Both the position numbers and the translations under genes were made by a program. A stretch of 64,000 nt of DNA from Lucinisca nassula (lineage: Eukaryota; Mollusca; Bivalvia; Lucinida; Lucinidae): contig OY757013.1 of assembly GCA_963580285.1 (NCBI GenBank), positions 137,079,027-137,143,026 on the forward strand, written 5' to 3'. This document shows positions 57,439-64,000 of the stretch, piece by piece. Numbering within the stretch: position 1 is the stretch's first letter; each line of letters starts with the position of its first letter. The notes below the pieces were generated by a model that was given only the letters and a program-made list of their open reading frames with translations, made no database searches and had not been told where the DNA came from.

Positions 57439-57619
57439 TATTGATAGAAGTGCTTAAGCTTAAGAAGGTTTGTGCTGGGTGTACCCCATCTTTTGACAAC
57501 TGAACAATAGGGGGTAGGGGTAGAAAAAGCCTCAGAACTTCTAGCAAAATATAAGGATGCGGATCCCAGGAGACTCAGAGAAATAGTAATTGGAGATAAA
57601 ACGTGGCTGTATTTTTCAC

Positions 57620-57890
57620 TGAAGAGAACCATTTTAGCAGCTTAAGAGGAGAACAGTTTTGCGAAATTATTTTGAACCTTTGCAGTTGGCCTAGGAGATG
57701 TCGTTTACGAACCTTGCTGCAAGGGGCATTTGGGAGGTATCAGTAGTGGATGCGGTTTGTAAATATATGGCTTACCGAAGGATAACCCTTTAATAGAATA
57801 TATTTAACGTCACTACGGCTGGTGTTTGGGAATGTGTGTCGGTCGTAAAAAGTCTCCCTGCCATACACCATAGCGTAGTTTATACTTTCT
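57620..57890 (+). repeat. Inverted repeat, left arm
   Basis: AGAACCATTTTAGCAGCTTA, GGCCTAGGAGATGTCGTTTA, ATCAGTAGTGGATGCGG and AAGTCTCCCTGCCATACACC are the reverse complement of 59596-59866. The arms are about 270 bp with a spacer of 1.7 kb. The right part of the arm belongs to the 260-bp repeat family. Confidence 0.85.
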
Positions 57891-57902
57891 TGTCCTTTGA
57901 AT

Positions 57903-58231
57903 CGGCCCCGATAGCTCAGTTGGTAGAGTGTCCGCTCCGGGGAACGGGAGGTCACGGGTTCGATCCCGGACAGCGACGTACCAAAGTCGTTAAGAATGGT
58001 ACTAGCTGCTCCTCGCTTGGCACTCAGATTTACTGGGTAGAGCTAGGACTGGTCGACCCAGTGTCAGGATAATGTGACTGGGTGTGGTATCATGTAATGT
58101 GTCTGGGACATGATACTTCAGTGAGCCAGCACTATAAAAGTGAGCATTGAGCTCCCTGTCGCAACCAGACACCGTCGTGATGTGACTGAAAAATTGTTGA
58201 AAGCGACGTTTAACCCGAATTCACACACACA
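57903..58231 (+). mobile_element. CA-SINE with 12-bp TSD
   Basis: CGGCCCCGATAGCTCAGTTG to GCGACGTTTAACCCGAATTC plus a short CA tail. Exact target duplication CTTGTCCTTTGA (57889-57900 and 58232-58243). It sits inside a unit of the 260-bp family, whose other copies are uninterrupted. Confidence 0.93.
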
Positions 58232-58269
58232 CTTGTCCTTTGAGATCATTGATTCCATTGTGGAATTTT

Positions 58270-58570
58270 GAAAATACCCTAGTACCAGTACCTGAGAATA
58301 AGGGTTTACACATAAATATTTTTATATAGAAAAAATTCTTTCGGCTTTGGATGATCCCTATGTTGCAAAGAAAACAAAGTTTGGGTAAGTGAAAATGGCG
58401 AAAGACCTCAAAGTAATAAGACTTCGAGACGTGTCACGTACGCTCTATATTTAACCGCGATGGAATTGTGGCCCCTAGTACCAGTACCTGAGGACAAGAA
58501 ATATTTTTATAAAGAAAAAAATATTTCGGTTTTGAATGATCACTATGTTGCAAAGCGCCCGTAAACAGGG
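58270..58570. repeat. Diverged tandem pair, about 200 bp
   Basis: CCCTAGTACCAGTACCTGAG, ATATTTTTATA.AGAAAAAA and ATGATC.CTATGTTGCAAAG occur at 58278 and again at 58473. Confidence 0.65.
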
Positions 58571-58891
58571 TGTGTGATCTTCATATTGTTTAAAATAACG
58601 CCCATGCACACAGACCAACCCTGGTGATCGACTAGTTGGAGGTTTTGAACACAACTTCTTACACACCAGACAAGGAAATCCGTGATTTTACCCTGGGGTA
58701 GAAATTTATGTTCTGACCCAAAATCGAATATAATCGCGTGTTTTGCAAATGCACTGGTTGAATACGACCTTGTATGTGCCGTCGTTAAGCACGTTACGTG
58801 ACGTCATTAAACATTCTTGCAGTGTCATCAAAATATGGCGGACGTCGGTAACCGCAGTGACTGCAGCATTAAAATCCGAGCTAAGAAAAGG

Positions 58892-59060
58892 AAGGTGTGC
58901 AAGAAAAAGAATCCTATATGGGTGTGAAGGGTGGATAGAAAAATCCGTCCCTCCGGATCACTGTCAGGCATCACTTGGCAAGCCTCGTGATGACGGACAG
59001 TGACCCTTGGGACGGATTTTTAATCCACCCCTCACACCCATATAAGATTCTTATATTCCA
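58892..59060. mobile_element. Palindromic MITE (CACACCC ends)
   Basis: AGAATCCTATATGGGTGTGA and TCACACCCATATAAGATTCT ends; inside, GGTGGATAGAAAAATCCGTC pairs with GACGGATTTTTAATCCACC and GATCACTGTC with GACAGTGACC. Diverged copy at 20003-20340. Confidence 0.87.
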
Positions 59061-59279
59061 TGCAGTCCAGACCTTTCCCCCGGGGATTTCTGGCTCAAAC
59101 CATATATGTAGCGAGAACATCGTTTTGGAAGCCGTCATGCCTTGGGTAGTGCATTGTTCTAGTGCTTAAACAGTATACCCAAGTACTTCAAAAGGACTTA
59201 AAATGCATTTTCTGAGTGGATAAAAAGACTGTAAAAGTTCGCACAGGTCAATGGAGAATATTTTGAGGGGCTCACTAGT

Positions 59280-59595
59280 TAGTTTGAACCCGGTAAATAC
59301 ACGTATGCGCTATAAAAGGATTATCATTTGGAGACAAGGAGTACACCGCAGAACAGATATGGTGCAAGTTACGCCCGCCACACATTCCCAAACACCAGCT
59401 GTAGAGACGTTAAATATGTTCTATAAAAGGGTTATCCTTTGGAAGCAAGGAATACACCACAGAACTGGAAAATGTGGAGTGTACATGTTTTCTGGGCCAG
59501 ACTAGCTCGTTTCGGCCAATTAGGCCTCATCAGTGACCCTCAAATATTTTCAAAATTCCACAGTGGAATCAATGATCTCAAAGGACCAGAGAATA
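59280..59595 (-). repeat. 260-bp repeat family units (reverse)
   Basis: ACACATTCCCAAACACCAGC, AGGGTTATCCTTTGGAAGCA, CTCGTTTCGGCCAATTAGGC and CCACAGTGGAATCAATGATC: minus-strand units of the 2705-3290 type. Confidence 0.8.
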
Positions 59596-59866
59596 TAACT
59601 ACACTATGATGTATGGCAGGGAGACTTTTTACGACCGACACACATCCCCAAACACCAGCTGTAGTGACGTGTTAAATATATTCTATTAAAGAGTTATCCT
59701 TTGGTGAGCCTTTTATTTACAAATCGCATCCACTACTGATACCTCCCAAATGCCCCGCGCAGCAAGGTTCGTAAACGACATCTCCTAGGCCATCTGCAAA
59801 GGTTCAAAATAATTTCGCAGAACTGTTCTCCTCTTAAGCTGCTAAAATGGTTCTCTTCAGTGAAAA
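59596..59866 (-). repeat. Inverted repeat, right arm
   Basis: Reverse complement of 57620-57890 over nearly its whole length with few differences. The SINE at 57903 lies just outside the left arm. Confidence 0.85.
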
Positions 59867-59937
59867 CAATGGCCTCCAAAGCTAAAAGTAGAAACATAAA
59901 GTCTTGGTCCACATTGCTTTAAACGAGTGATTCCGCG

Positions 59938-60233
59938 AACCCGCCCATCGTGGCTCGGAGAAATAAATTGGACTGCATGATGCTTCTGCGCAGAGCTGAA
60001 ACCGACCGAACTTGAGTACTGGTTTACAGGTTAGGTCTTAGAATGCTCAGGAAAGGTGATGCGAGTCGGACCACTCTTTAAACCCTAGAGGTTTTCATGG
60101 GTGGTTGGGCTTGAGATGTCATTTCATCTCAATGTCGGGTAAAAGTCCTACAAAATGGGAAGCAATGTCTCCAAAATGACCTAAATAGTGTTGATACGGA
60201 AGTCATACCTCAATTCAATCGAACAAATTCAAA
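59938..60233 (+). mobile_element. GC-SINE, old copy
   Basis: AACCCGCCCATCGTGGCTCG to GAAGTCATACCTCAATTCAA; full length with many substitutions (GTGTTGATACGGAAGTCATA in place of GACGGGGACGTTAAACC), the most diverged copy seen. Confidence 0.82.
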
Positions 60234-60274
60234 CAAGCCAGTGGGTTCTTTTCATAAGCTATGAAACATTTTGG

Positions 60275-60315
60275 ACCCGGGTGAGCGATCTGGGGCCTAA
60301 GGCCCTCTTGTTGCA
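60275..60315 (+). mobile_element. Solo right end of an array element
   Basis: GGTGAGCGATCTGGGGCCTA followed by AGGCCCTCTTGTTG has the GAGCG, GGGCC..GGCCC hairpin and CTCTTGTT of the right module, without an array next to it. Confidence 0.65.
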
Positions 60316-61000
60316 ATAGCCGTTGTGTTTTTATTGGTTTGATTTCTTTTCTTATTAGAACATAAAGAATCTATAGCCAATTATTACATGTATATCGGTT
60401 TAACGACTTAATATGTCGTTTATTAAATTCAACCTCTACCACTCTCTAGGCTAATTCAGTAGACAACAAATTTCTTATTTTCTGAGAAAAGACATGGCAT
60501 CTCATGCAATTGTCTCCATAGGAGATAACTTGTTTATGTCAAATCCTGTTTTCTGGGAAAATTAGAAAAAATATTTCAAAATGTCGTCTGCTGAGAAAAA
60601 ATACCCAGCATGCCGAGCGTTAAAGGTCTCGTTAAAACAACAGGCCATCTATTTTGAACGACTTCTGTGTTCTGATTTGTTGTTATTTTATCCCAGTTTT
60701 CATGCCACCATCAAGAATGCCGAAAAGGGTATATAGTATCACCCCTGTCCGCAGGTGGCTATGTAAATGGACAGAATCAATGTAAGTCAAAGGGATTTAT
60801 TCCGTTAGACACCGAAAATACTTCTTTTCTGTGGCTAAAAGTAGCCACTTAAGTATCGATCCTGCCAAAAATAGCCACATAACTATCCATTTGTGAGAAC
60901 CCATCCGTCAGTCCGTCCGTCAGTCCATCCTACAGCCCCGCGTCCGTGTCCGAGGGGGAGTTGACAATTTGCGTTTAAGTTTTCTGAATTGAACTAACAG
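60316..61000. other. No recognised gene; GTCC run
   Basis: AT-rich until 60890, then CATCCGTCAGTCCGTCCGTC (60904-60923), similar to the CGTC-rich parts of the array-element left modules. No open frame of known family. Confidence 0.4.
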
Positions 61001-61104
61001 GTTGGGGGCATATCTTGGCACATTTCCTGTTGCTGTTTGTTTCGTTCTGTTTTTATTGGTTGATTTCGTTTCTTTTCAAACCTGGAATGAAAATTTCCCA
61101 TTCA

Positions 61105-61570
61105 GGGTTCCTTTCCACCATTCAAAATTCAATGTTGGACTTATACCTCTTCTGCAACAAGGCCTATCGGAACCCGAATTTTGTGGTGACTTAGTACATG
61201 AATTCAAAAAATTATATACTTGCAATGACTTCAGTACCCCATTTCGTAAAATCATTATTAGATATAAAAGAATTGGATACAACATGAATGTAATACGGCA
61301 GACTGCATGCATGGTAGCTAACCCAATCACGGTTTATAACACCGGTGAGTCAGGCCTCAGATTCTGTGACGATTCCAGCGTAAAGGCTTAATTTAAATAA
61401 ATAGTTAGTTTTATGGTATGTTGTTTGGTCTCTGGGTGGGGCCATCGGAGTGTAACTGTTTGTTTCCTTTTGCTCCAGCATTTCAGTGTGTTCTTGCTGT
61501 CGAGTCCTTACCGTTGTTTTATCTCTTTGTGTTCTCGGAGATGTTGCACTGATGAGTTAGGAAAATAAAA
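61105..61570 (+). pseudogene. LINE-X C-terminal coding relic and tail
   Basis: From FHHSKFNVGLIPLLQQGLSE and PEFCGDLVHEFKKLYTCNDF to KRIGYNMNVIRQTACMVANP, then ITVYNTGESGLRFCDDSSVK and a stop at 61391. The open frame reaches back to 61002, but its first 35 residues (hydrophobic) are not part of the family. Compared with the copy at 29853-30030, the end NFASLFNCTPVG is lost. The tail continues with GGTCTCTGGGTGGGGCCATC and GATGTTGCACTGATGAG. 5'-truncated and dead. Confidence 0.8.
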
Positions 61571-61574
61571 TTGA

Positions 61575-62165
61575 AGTCAACGGTCGAGAATCGATTCAAT
61601 TAACCCACATCTCCCACTAGAGACACCAAAGGGAAAGAAACACAAACATAAAATATAATTAGACCCTAATGGAAACATCAATTATAGCGGAAAGCCAAAA
61701 GGACAGTTATTTTCCCATTAAAGAAGCCTCCGTGGTGCAGTGGTTACGCTATTCGCCTTGAAGACCAGGGATCGCAGGATCGATCCCGGGCTTCTCCAGA
61801 CTTTAGGATGAGTCTTTAAACCGAAGCCCATCTCCGTTGGAGAGACGTAAAACTCGAACACTCACTCATTTTCCCATAATATGCCCAATTGGCTATCCAA
61901 AACAAAAATGAATAAGCGATACACACATTCCAATCGCGGTTTATTTTTGTTATATTTTGTCTTTGAATGTGTGTATCGTTTATACCTTTTTTGGTTTGGA
62001 TAGCCGATTGGCATCTTGTGGGTAAGTAACCATCCTTTTGGCTTACCGTTATTGAGGTGTCCGTTAGGGTATTGTAATTTTATGTTTGTGTTTCTTTCCC
62101 TTTGGTGTCTCTGATGTGGTGTGGTTTAATTGTATCGATTCTTGTTCATTGCCTTCACTTTTATT
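61575..62165. repeat. Two LINE-X tails in inverted arrangement
   Basis: Minus-strand tail 61575-61930 (GACACCAAAGGGAAAGAAAC) meets plus-strand tail 61930-62165 (GTTTCTTTCCCTTTGGTGTC). The 5'-truncated ends face each other near CAATCGCGGTTTATTTTTG. The left tail contains the SINE at 61721. Together they could fold into a hairpin of about 230 bp. Confidence 0.82.
61721..61867 (+). mobile_element. tRNA-Thr-like SINE with 12-bp TSD
   Basis: AAGAAGCCTCCGTGGTGCAG to GAGACGTAAAACTCGAACAC and CACTC tail. Target duplication ATTTTCCCATTA / ATTTTCCCATAA (61709-61720, 61868-61879). B box CGATCGATCC is mutated. Sits in the LINE-X tail. Confidence 0.9.
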
Positions 62166-62620
62166 CCGTACAATCGAGTCAATTCATACGACATGTTGTA
62201 TCATATTTTTTCTTGTTCTGTTTCCTTTGGTCTCTTTATTAGTCATAAAGCCTTGCATTTATTCGTAGTAAATTGTTTTCTTCTTGCAATAAATGTGCTT
62301 TTAATTACACTCAGCCTGCACTAATTATTAATTGGAGAACTGTTACATAATATGTCGCCAAGATAAAAGAACGATATGTTAAAATGCGGGATTTATTAAG
62401 CCACTTTCAAAATTATTAAACCTTTTTAGTGTGAAAAATAGTGTGCAAAAATATTCATTATACCAGTTTCTGTAGACGACAAAACTGTCATTAAACGGTA
62501 TACATGCAATAATACATTTTAACTGCTCCAACAGGTGCAGTATCTAATACATTCCCTTTTTTTAGTAAACTATCAGTTTACGGTGAGACGTCAATGACTC
62601 CAAACCCGATTGTTCGTTGA
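62166..62620. other. AT-rich, nothing recognised
   Basis: No coding family or repeat was recognised. Confidence 0.4.
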
Positions 62621-62627
62621 CCATGGA

Positions 62628-62750
62628 TGATTCGAAATCGTTCTTGTGTCCTCGGTAGCTATAGGTTTGAGTTTTACCTCCACTAAAAGCTAAGGCCATA
62701 CAGAGATGGAACCTCGATTTAAAGATTCATCCGAGAGTCTGGAGAAGAAA
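62628..62750 (-). mobile_element. tRNA-Thr-like SINE body fragment
   Basis: GAGTTTTACCTCCACTAAAA, GAACCTCGATTTAAAGATTC and ATCCGAGAGTCTGGAGAAG match the body and tail of 53280-53440 in reverse; the tRNA head is missing. Confidence 0.75.
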
Positions 62751-62756
62751 CGTTCT

Positions 62757-63375
62757 GGTAGCTCCGAATGACAAGTTCATGGATATTTGTCGTAGAATTT
62801 TCTTATTTGATCGAGAATATAGTACATTGAAATTGTTTTTTATGTTAAGCAAAAATGAATGCCCTGTTAAGACGCCGCGTTCTGCGATCGGGACGCCTAC
62901 ACTGTATGCCGAGCCCAATCCAATATTGACCAAGCGAGCGACACATCCACTAGGATATAAGGCCCGGACCAGTTAGACTTGTCAGTTATGCACTCTATAT
63001 GCATATTCTATTTTGGCTGTTTCATCGCGAAAACATGCCTATATAATTTTGACCCCCTGGAACCCCACTTTTCTATAGTAAAACTGGGGTTTCCGAGGAT
63101 ATACTTTATTTTTCTTATTTCTGCTCTAAAATATAGATTGTGGGTACTCGTTAGAACCGCCTCGATGAGGCGGTTCTAACGAGGGACCACAATCTATATT
63201 TTGAGCAGAAATAAGAAAAATATCACAATTTTTCACCATAAAATTTTTTACGGCGATAAATGTGGCAATGTATTTGTATAGGCGTGTTTGCGTATTGGTA
63301 GCTTCGAATAACAAGTTATGGATATTTGTCGTAGAATTTTCTTATTTGATCAAGAATATTGTACATTGAAATTTC
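62757..63375 (+). repeat. 80-bp direct repeat around a MITE
   Basis: GGATATTTGTCGTAGAATTT, TCTTATTTGATC and ATTGAAATT occur at 62757-62838 and again at 63297-63375, about 540 bp apart, on either side of the MITE at 63023. Confidence 0.8.
63023..63296. mobile_element. Family A hairpin MITE (clean copy)
   Basis: CATCGCGAAAACATGCCTAT to ATAGGCGTGTTTGCGTATTG. Core GTGGGTACTCGTTAGAACCG / CGGTTCTAACGAGGGACCAC, loop AT within CCTCGATGAGG. Shoulders as at 25141. Confidence 0.9.
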
Positions 63376-63458
63376 GCTATTTAGACCAGTTAGAATTACG
63401 ACTATTCTTCTAAATCACTTTAACCCATATATGCCTAGCGACCCTTTTTTGGGACATT

Positions 63459-63525
63459 GACAAACAGTGTAGACCCAGATCAGACGCCACAGAACGCGGC
63501 GTCTGATCTGAGCTTACACCGTTTA
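63459..63525. repeat. GATCAGACGCC hairpin
   Basis: GACAAACAGTGTAGACCCAG and the stem GATCAGACGCC.CAG / CGCGGCGTCTGATC, then GAGCTTACACCGTTT. Left flank TTTAACCCATATATGCC differs from the other copies. Confidence 0.8.
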
Positions 63526-63861
63526 ATTACAATACGTACATTTTTGTAAAACTTACCACACACAAAACAAACCTGACACCACTGGAAAGGGACCACGCTA
63601 AACTCATGAGGTGGAATAGTCATTGTCATATACGGGTTCAGAGAAAAACGTCTTCAGGAAAAGATCGAAACAGAACCCAAATTCTATCCCAACATCAAAT
63701 GGACGAAGGGACAAACAGTTACAGTAGAACTTCGATGGCTCGAACACCTTAGGGACCTCGAAAATCTGTTCGAGACAGGGGTAGTTCGAGCCACTGAGGT
63801 TACTGTCGGGAGACATAACGAGATACTTTTAGCCATCTTTTCGGTGTTCTATAATGAATAT

Positions 63862-63926
63862 GTATGCTGTGTGTACTCATTAGAATTGCCTCATCGAGGC
63901 GATTCTAATGAGTACACACAGCATAC
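63862..63926. repeat. Variant core hairpin, 31-bp arms
   Basis: GTATGCTGTGTGTACTCATT then AGAATTGCCTC pairs with its complement to GCATAC with a single mismatch (a possible G:U). It is related to the family A/B core but differs at many positions, and both arms carry the matching changes. Confidence 0.85.
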
Positions 63927-64000
63927 ATTTGCAAGATATGACTAAAATCTCCTTAACTATCTCCCACTATTTCTTATGTAGAGGATTTCGCTATGGGCTC

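Larger units (their letters stand above)
56175..57622 (+). pseudogene. mariner relic split by nested insertions
   Basis: Starts CGAGGGCCATTTAGAAAGTA after TA, the typical mariner end. Coding scraps: ADLDKVYGENELSYPTN-like near 56453-56503, EEPRPGRPLSAVSETVIDIV (56562-56621) and EIKEDPR, then a stop, MEEIGDLSGMNSSAVFYI to 56707. The frame resumes at 57441 with LIEVLKLKKVCAGCTPSFDN, then in another frame KASELLAKYKDADPRRLREI and VIGDKTWLYF (first catalytic Asp region, DETW changed to DKTW). Removing 56708-57440 rejoins the frame exactly. The 3' half is missing; a host repeat begins at about 57620. Confidence 0.87.

Overview
This window looks like accessory, transposon-dominated DNA from a metazoan nuclear genome, most likely a marine bivalve mollusc. 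The evidence is AT-rich DNA without bacterial gene organisation, many tRNA-headed SINEs, mariner, Tc1 and pogo relics, non-LTR and other retroelement remnants, several families of small palindromic (MITE-like) elements, long degenerate tandem arrays and very long microsatellites. The bivalve assignment rests on recalled resemblance of repeat families, not on a search. I see no intact host protein gene, no rRNA gene, no functional tRNA gene and no CRISPR array. Almost all long open frames are decayed transposase or RT, or microsatellite artefacts (TG and CTAT runs).

Layout. 0-5 kb: a tRNA-Lys-like SINE head, a decayed pogo/Tigger transposase and two tandem arrays. 5.1-8.9 kb: a long array element with conserved ends, carrying a nested short element and a SINE-like insertion. 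9.3-11.15 kb: a Tc1-like transposon with TIRs and TA sites, itself holding a SINE with a 12-bp target duplication. 12.4-15.8 kb: a nearly perfect 1.65-kb tandem duplication bounded by (TG)n. 16-17.3 kb: an almost intact mariner. 18.6-25.9 kb: dense MITEs, a LINE RT relic split by a SINE, and a second mariner relic. 26-31 kb: tandem arrays and SINEs. 29.3-34.9 kb: copies of one retroelement (here LINE-X) and its 3' tail. 34.3-54.1 kb: an old tandem segmental duplication (copy 1 about 34.3-45.66 kb, copy 2 about 45.66-54.07 kb) whose copies differ by transposon insertions, giving natural filled/empty site pairs. 54.3-55.0 kb: a 700-bp (CTAT)n tract. 56-60 kb: a mariner relic with two further levels of nesting, then a large inverted repeat. 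61-64 kb: LINE-X remains, inverted LINE-X tails, MITEs and hairpins.

How the parts relate. Several SINE families with different heads end in the same kind of 3' box (ACGTTAAAC or ACGTAAAAC) followed by different simple repeats, which suggests one LINE machinery or one tail type. The commonest MITE family has a central perfect hairpin whose two arms change together between subfamilies. The strongest candidate for an undescribed system is a class of elements with a conserved left module (AGCTC hairpin, ATTGTGATC-like box, CGTC-rich run), a conserved right module (GAGCG, hairpin, CTCTTGTT) and completely different tandem-repeat interiors (5.1-8.9, 26.0-27.6 and 37.7-40.7 kb, plus short members and a solo end).
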